In this document: in pieces, positions 1 through 10,081 of the stretch
How the letters are laid out: each line of letters opens with the position of its first letter
How positions within the stretch are numbered: the stretch's first letter is position 1
DNA from: Elsinoe arachidis
Taxonomy: Eukaryota > Ascomycota > Dothideomycetes > Myriangiales > Elsinoaceae
Assembly (NCBI GenBank): GCA_013372555.1
Contig: JAAPAX010000002.1
Location: 1,178,001-1,242,000, forward strand
Direction: 5' to 3'
Length of the DNA: 64,000 nt
The notes under the pieces: model-generated
The model's database searches: none
What the model saw: the letters and a program-made list of their open reading frames with translations, nothing else
Told to the model about the DNA's origin: nothing
Position numbers and translations under genes: made by a program

Positions 1-864
1 CACCTAGTGATGAAGAGACCGGGCCAATGCCTCGGTTCGATCCACCAGGAGCGTCTCCCTATGCTCACAACTGGTTGCATGAGCAGGCTCTTGAGTTATT
101 CCCATCACCAACTTTCGAAGAGAAGACTACTCCGGATGAGGACAATGTAGCCGCAAGCACAGCCCCCAGCTCGGTCGCTGAAGAAGGTGAGGAGTCCAAT
201 GGTAGATATTGACCAGTGTGCCAGCGAACGTTGCTAATCCTTTCGAGTATTAGGAGGACCTGCTTCACAGGCCGATACGCCCCCTGAAGAGCCGAGATCT
301 CCATGCAATACTAATGCTACTACTAAACATGCCTCCGAGGACGAAAAGATACCAGAGGAGGCAGAGTATCTGCTGGTGTGGGACCAGACTGTCTATCCCC
401 GACGTAGAGACATCAAAGTGGATATCTCCATGAAAGGGAAGGGTCCGAAATTGGACGGACAGCTGGCCGCTGTTCTGCAAGAGCTAGCTCTCACCGAGCA
501 GGAAGACTTCACCGACGTTCTGAAGACGGCTGTGTATCTCTACGAGGAGGGCTTAGATGAACAGCTAACCGCCTTTCAACACGAGTTCACCCACATCTAC
601 CATGATCTTCGAAAGAGCATCAGCTACGCCCTGAATCCAAAACTTCGTTTCGCCGACGAGACAGAATAGACCGAGAAGCTGGCACTATCGTCGGAGAATG
701 ATCGACCTAAGAAGCGACGGAGGCAACGACGTCGGGGGACTAGCAAAGATAGAGTGGACGAGCTGAAATTCGACGTCAAAGCACCGTGGGCGAAAGAGAA
801 GACAGATGACAGATCGAGGAAAGCAGATGGGGGCAGTCGCCGTGGCAAGCTGGTAATTGGCTAG
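1..864 (+). pseudogene. Unknown basic protein, frame cut by an in-frame TAG
   Basis: I do not recognise this gene. The frame is open from the window edge (first ATG at 27), leaves exon 1 at 186 through GTGAGG, re-enters at 254 after an AG (67 nt intron), and runs to TAG at 667-669. The same frame then stays open for 64 codons to a second TAG at 862-864. That downstream part encodes a strongly basic stretch, RPKKRRRQRRR, which looks like a nuclear localisation signal. The protein is acidic and Pro/Ser-rich at the N-terminus and helical in the middle (EQLTAFQHEFTHIYHDLRK). The simplest reading is a CAG-to-TAG nonsense change in a gene of at least 280 codons. The first 191 residues could still be made. 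The 5' end may lie outside the window. Confidence 0.5.
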
Positions 865-1007
865 TCCATCGTCCAATAGGCTTTTCGTTATAATGTCAAC
901 TTTTAGGTCCTAAACGTCGACCCCCGTGCCATCTGCCGTATAAGTACTGGGTGACCGCGCTCGTTGCTTTCCGTCATGTCAGGACACCATCACTAACCGA
1001 CAACAAA

Positions 1008-1402
1008 ATGGCTTCTTCTAGACCCACACGCAGGTCGAACTATGCTCTAAGGCGTCGTGACAAAAGCCTCCGCCGAGCTTACAAACTTTGCAAACGGGCA
1101 CTCGCGGCGGCAGACAATGCATGGCTGTTGAACGACCCTGCCGAGCAGAGGCTACAATTGCTGATGCTCAAAACGCTGAAGGTTGCTAGAAGTCTGCGCA
1201 ACGACGCGCGATTCTGGCAGAGCAAGCTGTCGCCACGGTAGGAAGCACAAGAAAGTGCAACTCTCGAAGAGGTGAGCACTCTAAGACTTCGACACCGTCG
1301 ACCGTGCTGATTATTTTCCAGTTGAAGACGCGTTATAGGGATGACAGCTTCACACCAACAGCGGAGGACGAGATGGAGAGCATGCTACCAGAGGAAGAGT
1401 GA
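1008..1402 (+). pseudogene. Small basic helical protein, in-frame TAG
   Basis: Family not recognised. The ATG at 1008 opens a very basic, helix-prone protein (MASSRPTRRSNYALRRRDK...) that meets TAG at 1239-1241. The frame continues beyond the stop, exits at a GTGAGC donor (intron 1272-1321, 50 nt, ending TTTTCCAG) and re-enters in frame to an acidic tail ending LPEEE and TGA at 1400-1402. A canonical intron downstream of the TAG, keeping the frame, argues that the TAG is a secondary nonsense change (CAG or TGG to TAG). The full product would be about 115 residues with a basic N-terminus and an acidic C-terminus, possibly DNA-binding (inference). Confidence 0.45.
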
Positions 1403-1548
1403 GCCCAGCTGTGGGATGTGTGCGATGTTGAGGCTGCTGCCGACCTGATAGAGCTGTATTGGCGTTTGATCCAGGTTCAAGTCCGCAAGAATGTTGCCTG
1501 CAATATAATGATCCCGGTTGTGTTGTCTGTTCCACTGGCTCCAGGTCC

Positions 1549-1609
1549 AAGCCTGATGCGCACGGGCCCCAAGCTCAGCGGCCCGTGCGTCATTCTCCTC
1601 GTCAGGCTT
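1549..1609. repeat. Nested imperfect palindrome
   Basis: Two stacked inverted repeats: outer arms AAGCCTGA (1549-1556) and TCAGGCTT (1602-1609), inner arms CGCACGGGCC (1559-1568) and GGCCCGTGCG (1580-1589). They form a GC-rich hairpin in the gap between two gene models. The rest of 1403-2043 shows no gene I can support. Confidence 0.6.
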
Positions 1610-2043
1610 GAGACTTGTCTCTGTCCACGCTCATTCTGTTGACAACATACTCCGTAGATACGAAGAAAAGACAAGCTCGTCGATGGCACAATAACCGAGA
1701 ACCGTAGAAGCGTGTCAGGCCAGTGACCTGAAGCGGAAGATCAGCGCCTCCTGTCTCCGCCCCCACTGGCCGCTGCACAGTGACGTTGTATAGTCGTTCA
1801 AGCCATGAGCCTGCACGGTGAGAAGTATCAGGTAGCAAGCTCACGTGATAATTCCTCTCGCGATTGGTGATTAGCTCGGGCATTCCGGCAGAACCGCTGC
1901 GGCGCTGGCAGCTAGTCGTTTCCCCGATCCATCGGTACGCTTTAGCCGCTCCAGGGACTTTGAAGAATACTATTAAAGCTGCTGCCCTGCCGCGTTCGGT
2001 TTTAACTGATGCTTCATACTGCAGCGCATCCATAAAGCTGACC

Positions 2044-4267
2044 ATGGACCTCTTCACTGCGATTGAGCGGATTCAGGACGCTACTCTACAGGAACTGGAT
2101 ATCATTGCTAATCGCATCCGACTTATCCAGTCACGTTTGACAGTCAGGACGACGCCTGCAGCATACTTGATCGACCAATTGCAAAAATATCGACCGGTCC
2201 TAACGGAGCTGACCCAACTTGACCCGTCGGACGTGATGGACACCCAGCGAGTAGATCTGCGTGAGCCTAGCGCGATTCTGCGGAGTGCTCTCGAGCGTCG
2301 CTCTTTGGCGCTGTCGTTTACGGCCTGGAGAAATGGTCGGCCAGCCAAATTGAAAGCTGAGTCAAGAATGATGCAGGAATTTCTAATCGAGACGACACCT
2401 GATCAAGCACACATCGATTTGAAACTTGGTGTCAAGATGCTCAAAATTGAGACCTGCGGGGTCCCTGGGGTGTCTCTACTTATGGCGTTCTGCCAGACTG
2501 ATCTCGCCAGCTTTCAGCCAAACTCCATCCTCACAGTCTGGTCAATGATCGAGGTAATTCCATGGATGTATAATCTTAGCAACAGCAAAACTGATTGGCT
2601 CCAAGCCTGTCAGTCTCGGTTTGACCTCTCGCGTAGCACTCTTGCGGATAAGGCACTTCTAGACAACTATGACTGCTGGACGCGCTCGTTGATACTGTTC
2701 CTCCTCACATGTGAGAAGCCCATCCCGCTGAGGACTCTTTGGGATAGAGCAGGTCCGTAGACCCGCTGGGGAAGAGATAGGTACATGATCGAAATGGAGA
2801 TGCTAACCTCTCAATTCTCGCACAGCTTCACTCTTCCGAAAGACGTCGAGCAGCTCGAGCATTCCCTGGAAGTCATCGCAGATTTATTGGACACGCAGAC
2901 AAGAAACGGAGAGACTTTCTACTGCCTCAAAGCAGAGGTCGTCGCTGCAATGCACATAGATGACCCGGCCGTATGCCAAGAGCTTCGTGTAGACACATGC
3001 CGCTTCTTGTGTCACTGCTTCCCTAGGGATGAGCTGTGGGAACCGGAGTGAGTATCGCAGGTGTCTTTATTGTCTTCACACTAACAGTGGCAGATTACGA
3101 CCGATATCTGAGTGGATGGGTGTCATAATTCAAGATCTAGTCTTGTCCATTGGTCTCTCAGAGCTTCCGTCTGTTATAGCACAAGCAGTGGCGGATTGTC
3201 TGCTGGTTTTCTCAAGGGTGGGCTCATTCTCAAGACGCTCCCGTGCCCTTGAGATAGTCAACGAGCTGATTGGCGAGGACGATCATGAATTGCAACTCCG
3301 ATGGGCTCTGGAATTCAGCAAGCTACTGCGCATCAAAGGCGATTACCAGGAGTCTGTAGCGGTTCTGGCGGATATTTATGCAAGGACGTGCCTGAACGCT
3401 CAGCCAGGACTCCTCAACAGCCTACTCGGCAGAATAAACACCTCTCAACTTGAAAATTTCCTGCAGACGAACGAGGTGGCGAATGCAATCGAAGTGTCGC
3501 ATTTGTGGGAGCTACCCGAGAACTGCTCTCTGGCCGAGACCCGCGTCGCTCCTAATCGAGCTATTGCTATCGCCAAATTAGAGCGTGCGCGGCAGCTCTA
3601 TGAATCCGCGAAAAAGATTCTGGAAGATTGCTTGTACGCACTAAAATTACATGATTCTGCAAGGGGACAGGTCGTGTGCCTCTTGGCCGATACCTATTGC
3701 GACCTGTTTCAGTACGAAGCTGCCCATCACTTGCTGCAAAGCATGGATTTAGCAGAGACGGGAACAGGCCCACAAAGCAAATTCTCTCGCCGACTCCAAT
3801 GCTCCATGATTGACGCTCTTATTGGTGCTAGAAAAGACACAGATGCTTCTCGCATGATTGATAACACGCTCGACAAGTTCAGACTTCTGAACGATACGCA
3901 GAAGAAGGGCATTGTCAGTCGCGACATGGGCGACGAGCTCCTGCACGTAAGGGTTCTGATGAGCTCTGCACGTCTAGCTCATCTTCAGGGAAACACCGAG
4001 GAGGCCTTGTCTAAGTGGCATGACGCCTTGACCTAGGCGAGATGCTATCGCAGCTTTCAACCTGAAGGCTGCACCGTGGGACTGATACTCCTGTCAATAG
4101 CACTTGAGTACGATCTCCTCGATCAGCCCGACGCTCGTGACAAGGCGCGGGACGAGGCCAATGAGCTGCTCTGCGTGCAAGGCGACTTCTGGATGCCCAT
4201 GACGACATGGTGGAAGTCTTATGTGCAGGACACGCTACAAGCCAGAGAGCGAGGTCATGCCAAGTAG
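2044..4267 (+). pseudogene. Large helical protein, STAND-like winged helix plus TPR-like repeats, in-frame TAG
   Basis: Three exons by my reading: 2044-2756, 2826-3047 and 3094-4267 (introns 69 and 46 nt). The product of about 700 residues is almost all alpha-helical. Around residues 225-290 is a stretch (LILFLLTCEKPIPLRTLWD, then FTLPKDVEQLEHSLEVIADL) like the winged helix that follows the NTPase in fungal STAND/NLR proteins. Helical pairs of TPR type follow (YQESVAVLADIYART; ARLAHLQGNTEEALSKWHDAL). I see no P-loop or Walker B, so it is not a complete NLR. TAG at 4034-4036 interrupts the frame, which then stays open 76 more codons to TAG at 4265-4267. The gene at 10082 has a similar layout. 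The STAND relation is inference; it could be another TPR-family scaffold. Confidence 0.5.
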
Positions 4268-4347
4268 TATTCTTCAAGCCACGCGGCCGACCCATGGCTC
4301 AGCGAAGAAGATTGTTATTTGTGAGTACTACATGGCTACGATTCGAT

Positions 4348-5590
4348 TCAGGAGAAGCTGAAGGCAACGTCCCATTTGCGTTTACCATTCAAGTGGATAG
4401 CAATCTTTGACTGACCCTGACTGCCGGGCCCATCGCCTACTGGTTGCGCTTCGACTACGAACATCTGCGCATCCTCTATATGACCTGATACCCTCACCTC
4501 CCCATTACCTCGGCACTGATAGCGCCCGGCGTCGTTTTGTATAGTGATTGTTCTCTCCATCGTGGTATCACTATCATCGTGTGTGGCGTTGCCGAGGCGT
4601 GGTTCCTGGGATTGATCTCTCGATGCCCGTTCATATGCCTCAATGGAGGGCCTCCTTGATTCATTCGAATTGACCTTGATCAGGCTTTCCAAGTCATCTT
4701 CGACCTCTTCTCCATTGGCAGCACTCAGAAAAGCCTCGCCGAGAACTGGATCGATGTGTCCTTGCCTGAAGGCTGGATGTATGTGCGCTTCACTTCCGTC
4801 CCGGTGTATATGCCCGTGCGAGTGGGCTAGATTGCTAGGCGACAAGGGACCGTACCGATCCCACGGTAACTGCCCTCTGCGGTGGAACTCCTAGAGACCA
4901 CAGCAGGTCTGGAAGTGTTTGTTTTGATTTCCTTCATATCCGAACTGCTTCATACAAGCTCGGCACGCACCGACGTACCTAAAGAAAGACCTAGGACGTT
5001 CATCTGCTTCATAAATACGCTCTATGACTGTCAGCATGTAGCTACAGTAGCACAGCAGTCACGAACTCAGGTAGAAACCGAATCCAAAGATTTGGCTCCA
5101 GCCCTTTGCTGTCTTTGCGTCAGCCAAGTCCGACGTCAAGTATCTAGACATACGCACAATCAACAAAGTCATGCAAGGCCCGGAGGACGTCCATGTTGAA
5201 TGTCTCTTGCTCTGCTTTAGCATCGTATTAAGGGCGCAATGCCATGTCCGCGTAGCAGAATCGAGAGAGTTTCCAAGACGAGCTTTGTAGCTATGATGAG
5301 TAGCTTGAAAGGAATGACTCAAACTGCGAGATAGGAGAATGGCCAGCTCGATATCCCTCAGATGAGCACCTCTATCATGCATGAGACCTTCGTTGGTGGT
5401 TTCGCATCCTTTCCACAATGACCTGGCAACCGCCTGCTCCTCCTGCGGATCATGTCAGATGAGCGAGCTGCAAAGGCTGGCCCAGAAATTTTGATTGGGT
5501 GGCCCCAGGGTCCAGTAAGAAAGCTATCTGCTTGGCTTGGCTAGCGTCCAGAACAACATGAGTGGCGTATTGATGAATGAGAATGTCTGT
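4348..5590 (-). pseudogene. Degraded gene with a C2HC-like cysteine/histidine motif
   Basis: Read leftward. An open stretch from about 5590 (THVVLDASQAKQIAFLLDPG) goes out of frame near 5448. The next frame runs from about 5447 to 5063 (GAHLRDIELAILLSRSLSHS). After a probable 84 nt intron (4979-5062), a second exon carries CRACMKQFGYEGNQNKHF followed by QTC, a C-x2-C...H-x3-C pattern suggesting a zinc-binding motif. TAG at 4891-4893 then cuts a frame that stays open to TGA at 4348-4350. The distal part is His-rich (AHSHGHIHRDG). One frameshift and one nonsense codon mark it as decayed. I cannot name the family. An alternative is two smaller genes, but the continuous frame after the TAG favours one. 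Confidence 0.35.
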
Positions 5591-5591
5591 A

Positions 5592-5800
5592 GAGAGTCTG
5601 GCGTTGATGTTAGAGTGATCGCTGTGCATGCATGTTTGCTAGCGGGCCCGCTAATAATCATGCAGAGAGTCTAGCGTTGATGTTAGCGCGATCTTTGAAA
5701 ATGCATGTTTGCTAGCTCTCTGCAGCCCCGCTAATAATCATGCAGGGAGGCTAGCGTTGATGTTAGCGCGATCTTTGGAAATGCATGTTTGCTAGCTCGC
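5592..5800. repeat. Tandem repeat, about 2.7 copies of 73-80 bp
   Basis: Three adjacent copies at 5592-5664, 5665-5744 and 5745-5800 (last one partial). Each starts GAG/GGG-AG-CT and contains GCGTTGATGTTAG, then ATGCATGTTTGCTAGC, then CGCTAATAATCATGCA. Copies 2 and 3 are closer to each other than to copy 1. On the minus strand each unit has CTAACATCAACGC(T/C)AG, which resembles a branch site plus 3' splice site, and copy 1 lies just upstream of the degraded minus-strand gene. Confidence 0.85.
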
Positions 5801-6046
5801 TTTAAAACAGGGCCGTGCCCCCGCAAGGCCTCCAGTGACATGATCGATGACCTTCATGCTCTGCATATCCACCTGTGCGTTAGTAAAGGAGCCTTGTCAT
5901 TATGGCAATATTAGCATCGCTTATCTGGAGATCGTGTCAGGCTGCAGCACTTCTAGAAATCCATTCCTCCAAGCTGAGCAGTATACCTGCTTCACCCTTA
6001 CCGAAGTACAGAACTGTGCGCCATAACCATAACTATTACACCAACA

Positions 6047-6709
6047 ATGGACCTGACAAAGCACACCAGCTGCAACATCGAGTACACTCATTCCCGGCAA
6101 GATCTCTATAGACCTCCAATTCCCATCGGCAAACTGAGGGTCTCTAAGATACTCAATCATGGCTTCTGCCGTGAGCGCGTCTGCTTCACGGTAGCTTGGG
6201 CGACATTGTCGATGGAGCCGGGAGACGTCGAGCTCTTTGGCAGGACCCACTGTATGGTTCGCTGCCCCGACTACCAGCACCCGCCGAACTTGATCGTGGT
6301 TCTACGCAACGGACACATCGAGATGGATGATTTGGTATGCTTCGCAAGTCCATCTATGGTTCTTAGCTACATGAATAGCATAGGGGCGGACCTGTCTAGC
6401 ATACCTATCAGTCTGTCAGAATCAAGTGCTGGTTTCTCACAGAAGCTTATCACCTACAACATCAGTGTCTTAAAGGCTTCGGCGGAAGCCTCCAACCCAC
6501 CTGATCCCGTGTCAATGCAAACCGCGAAACCTTTTCGACAAGCTCCAGGTCCCAGGCCTAGGGTTCAGCAGGCATCATCCTCCATTTCGGGTAAGCAGCG
6601 GCTTCGCAACAAGCATGAGTCCAAGCTGGCATCTATCGAGCACCACGACCAAACCGACGACCTCGAGGAAGCTGCCAAAACACTAGTACAATTCACAAAT
6701 TCTGGTTGA
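6047..6709 (+). CDS. Hypothetical protein, 220 aa
   Basis: Single uninterrupted frame from ATG 6047 (context ACAATGG) to TGA 6707-6709. The N-terminal 120 residues look like a compact globular domain (GKLRVSKILNHGFC...CPDYQHPPNLIVVLRNGHIE). The C-terminal part is low-complexity, rich in Pro, Ser, Gln and Lys, and likely disordered. No signal peptide, membrane segment or known catalytic motif is visible. Unlike its left neighbours it has no internal stop. Function unknown. It is a candidate cargo gene if the region is a mobile element. Confidence 0.5.
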   Translation: MDLTKHTSCNIEYTHSRQDLYRPPIPIGKLRVSKILNHGFCRERVCFTVAWATLSMEPGDVELFGRTHCMVRCPDYQHPPNLIVVLRNGHIEMDDLVCFASPSMVLSYMNSIGADLSSIPISLSESSAGFSQKLITYNISVLKASAEASNPPDPVSMQTAKPFRQAPGPRPRVQQASSSISGKQRLRNKHESKLASIEHHDQTDDLEEAAKTLVQFTNSG

Positions 6710-7039
6710 GCATGTTTATAGACCGCCAGTAGCCTTGCTTGGGCGTCTGAAGTACAGTGAACCAAATCAAAATATGTTCCTTTTTTCAGTCCGACTTTAT
6801 CTTTGAATTTCACTTGAGACGGATCCATAAGCTTCTCAGTATCCAGCAGAGTTGCTGCACGTTTCTTCGATAATCCTACGTTGTGACATGTTTGCGATTA
6901 GCCTAGCAACGCCAGAGTCATGCCAAGGGGAGATTTTGAGATGAGCATGCCGGCAAATCTTCGGACATATATCGCTGTGAAACGAATCCACTCGGACGTG
7001 TCAGCTTGAACGTCAAATGTGCCTGCAACCTTATTCAAG

Positions 7040-7504
7040 ATGGACGACATCCGATTTGCAGAGTCGGATAACAGAAGCGAAGTCTAGCATGAGCTTACAA
7101 GCCTCAACAGTACTGGCTGGTCCCTAGATTCTGAACGCCGTGGTATCCAGAAAACGTTCCACTTCAAGACGTACACAAAGGTCCTGGTACGTGAGCACGA
7201 CCTGATAAGAAGACTCAGACTAACTGCCCAGGACTTCGTGCAGACTGTTAGCATCAGAAGCAAGGCGAAGAACCACCATGCGACGATCACGATGGTGAGC
7301 TTGACATGATCTGCTGGGGACAGAAGCTCATCGATGCAGAGTGTCGGAGAAGTAAAGATTCATTGGACAACACACCAGCCATTGGGATTATCCGCGAAGG
7401 ACACATACATGGCAAAGTTCTGTGACGAACAAGCGAACAGCATAGGCTCCGTGCGGAGTGATGAGGCAATCAACTGTAGCACAAAGGTGGTGAGCAAGCA
7501 TTGA
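7040..7504 (+). pseudogene. Pterin-4a-carbinolamine dehydratase family, in-frame TAG
   Basis: Three exons: 7040-7186, 7232-7294 and 7340-7504 (two 45 nt introns with GTACGT and GTGAGC donors). The 124-residue product shows the family layout: GWSLDSERRGIQKTFHFKTY, then KNHHATITM with the catalytic HH pair, then VKIHWTTHQPLGLSAKD and MAKFCDE. Enzymes of this family dehydrate 4a-hydroxytetrahydropterin during pterin cofactor recycling, and some members are transcriptional cofactors. TAG at 7085-7087 (codon 16) lies before the first conserved residue, and no in-frame ATG occurs before the core motif, so as written the gene would be null. Splice signals and motifs are otherwise intact, suggesting a recent lesion (CAG to TAG) or readthrough. 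Confidence 0.65.
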
Positions 7505-7615
7505 CACACCTTGCACGTTTCGGTTTCGTTCATTTGACAGTGCACCTGGCTGATGCATTCTCGTCGCGTAGGAAGGGGTATTGCTACCTGGAGGTTGAGG
7601 CACGGCGACGTAATC

Positions 7616-7957
7616 CTAGACGGCCGAGCATCGAAGCATGAAGAAGCATGTCAAATGAATGAATGACAAGGTATATTGACAGCCGAGCGGATTGACCAGG
7701 TCGAACCTCGACCGACACGCCCGCACTGAAGGTTGTTTCAAAGGCACTTCCTCCGCCGCCTCCTGGATGTGCGCGAGGTGCTGCTCACTAATCATGTTCC
7801 GCCGAGCCAGGTCCTGCGCGATGGTGCCACTACTGTTCTCAAGTTCGACATGTGATTGAAGCTCCTTTAGTGCTAGTCCAGTAGGATTTTCTTTGTCCGC
7901 GTCGAAGAATCCGGTTTACTGATGATTATCTGGAAGTCCGCTGTCCCCAATGTCTCT
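7616..7957 (-). pseudogene. Coding remnant, minus strand, in-frame TAA
   Basis: Starting after a possible acceptor (TTAATTTCAG) at 7958, the minus strand reads RDIGDSGLPDNHQ, then TAA (7916-7918), then an open acidic helical stretch (TGFFDADKENPTGLALKELQ ... ARRNMISEQHLAHIQEAAEE) to TAG at 7616-7618. The upstream exon is unresolved. Codon choice and composition look coding, but I recognise no family. The rest of 7505-8757 shows only short frames in several phases that I cannot join. Confidence 0.28.
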
Positions 7958-8757
7958 CTGAAATTAATCTGGCACGACGACATCAGGGATTACCCGATAC
8001 CCTCAGAGGTGCAGAAGTGCTTTGGTATCACACTGCGCATTGGGAGGATAGTGGTAGATGAGAGATTTTGTATGTAGTGACACATGGACGCCATCACACA
8101 TACACCGATTGGCGCCGTGTCTCTTACTTCCCGCCTCTTCTTCCACCGTCATTGCGTCCCACATGATGCTGGCGTTCTGCCATGCCGTTCTCATTTCTGG
8201 CTCCACTGTCGCCTCCATCTCTGCTTCTGCATCAAGTGCCGTGGCGGGTTCCACTTCTGGTTCATCTCGGCACCTATTTCTCCACTTGTAGGATCGACAT
8301 ATCTGTCGTCAGCGAACTCGAAGACCCCATTCCATGCTCGGTCTCAGCGACAGGCTCGCAGCCTGGCCAAGCCACGCCATCTCTGTCCTATGCGAAAGAG
8401 TGTCGATATGTCCGAAAACTATTGTGATATGCTTAAGGCGGCCAGTCAAGCTGGAACGAGGCATCCAGAACGCCACAGCAGAATAGCTCTAGCCCCGAGT
8501 TGAAGGTAAGGGAGGATCTCCTGGCGACGTATTCATGGAAGTAGGAAGTGACATGCTATTGAAAGTCCCTTTGAGTGAGAAAACTTCCGTCGGCGACGGA
8601 GTGCGCCATCGATGTAGTTGTGGACATGAATATGACTACCGGAGCGTAGTTCTGGGGAGAGGTTGAGATTGAGCCGTGCATCCGCTGCCAAGCAGATGAC
8701 TTGACTGAGGGTGTGACCCGCCCGCCTGAATTCCGAGCAAGGCGCAAAAGAAAGGCA

Positions 8758-9248
8758 TCAACTCATATCATTGCGTCGTCTTTCAAGCAATCTGGCCAGA
8801 TCCGGTTGGCTACGAATTGGAGGCAAGACCAGAGACTCGTCTTCCGGTGGGCCACCTGGTGGCTGATCCTCCTGCGAGGTGATCCTAGCTTTGATTTGGC
8901 GGATGAGAGGCGGCATCGCCAATGCCATCCTCCAATGAAACACGTCTTCTGTCACTACTGGCAATCTTTGCTCAGCCAACCGTCGATTGAGATCTGCGAG
9001 CATACTGAGTCTTCTCGGATACTCTACCGTTGACCAGCTGTCGGGGGCACTCTCGGGAGGGTCGACAAGGGTCCTTGCCAGCTCGAGTGTCAAACGCTAG
9101 ACCTGAAATTAGTGCAGCTGACGGAATTCCTTGGACAACTGACCAGAAACACTTGCCAGCCGACGCTGGTGAAGCCTGCCACCCGACGGATGTCATCGGC
9201 CTTGGTGCGACTCGTGATCTGGGGATCGACGTGGTTGTCTCCCGACAT
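8758..9248 (-). CDS. Hypothetical two-exon protein, 144 aa
   Basis: ATG at 9248, exon 1 9248-9153, 56 nt intron 9097-9152 (GTGTTT...CTAATTTCAGGTCTAG), exon 2 9096-8758. The joined protein starts MSGDNHVDPQITSRTKADDI and continues VAGFTSVGWQ|RLTLELARTL, with a helical middle (RRLSMLADLNRRLAEQ) and a Pro-rich, basic tail. I do not recognise the family. A further short exon to about 8556 is possible, since the frame opens again after a GT...CAG pair. 9249-10081 shows nothing I can support. Confidence 0.4.
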
Positions 9249-10081
9249 GGTCTGACCAATGCAATCTTATGAGGTGATGGGGAAGACGTCAACGTGCCGC
9301 TGTCGAAAGCGCCGAATTTGCTGAAATCGCCTGTGCGCAGGCCCGCTCAGACTAGCAAATCTGCACGTTCCTGAACGACGGTGCTCATCCAATCATCTGA
9401 GCTTTCGCGCAAGACTCCGAGTCATGCTCATGACCTTCTCCCGACTTCCCCCCATGATCGTTGTCAAGATGTCATCTCGTCAACAAACAGCAACCCACCC
9501 ATGTACACATGATCACCAGCTTTAGGAAGCAATGCGACCTACTCTTGGCACGGACCTTAGAAATTATCCACCTGTTCAGACATATTCACATGCCCACGAT
9601 CGGCAGGAGTGCGGGCGTCAGCGCGCAAGGTCAAACTGCATGCACGGGGTCCATGCATGAACTGGTGCCAGGCATCTCGATTTGCGCTCGCGTGAAAAGC
9701 AAATCCGATCTGAGTCTGGTCTGCCCGTTTTCAACCCATCCTGCGTATTCCTTGACACTAGTGACTTCTCGCTCCTCACATGGGGGTGAATGGTGGAATG
9801 TCAACGAATCAGGGCCTCTGACTTCGGCGTGCCCTCTAAATCCTCTTCCTACCTTACGGCAAGCGAGCCAGGGCTGCACATCCGCACGTACATCATTCTT
9901 GACCGGTTCAAGCACGGATGTTGGCACGGATGGGCCATGTATTGTGGAGGTGGGTCGATCGTTCAACATGCCACTGGCACGGTCATGGATCACTCGAGAA
10001 GAATGCGCACAGAGCTGAGTGATGACATATATAGAGAGAGACGCCTGTCATGTTGTGGATCATCATATCCACCATTTCAAG

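Noticed and set aside
1474..1484. GGTTCAAGTCC as a tRNA B-box
   Set aside because: No matching A-box, anticodon arm or acceptor pairing upstream.
8003..8503. Overlapping frames of 77-139 codons on both strands
   Set aside because: No motif, mutually overlapping, no consistent splice partners.
9461..10018. 185-codon plus-strand frame before the 10082 gene
   Set aside because: Mixed composition with no domain; overlaps other open frames and the promoter of the next gene.
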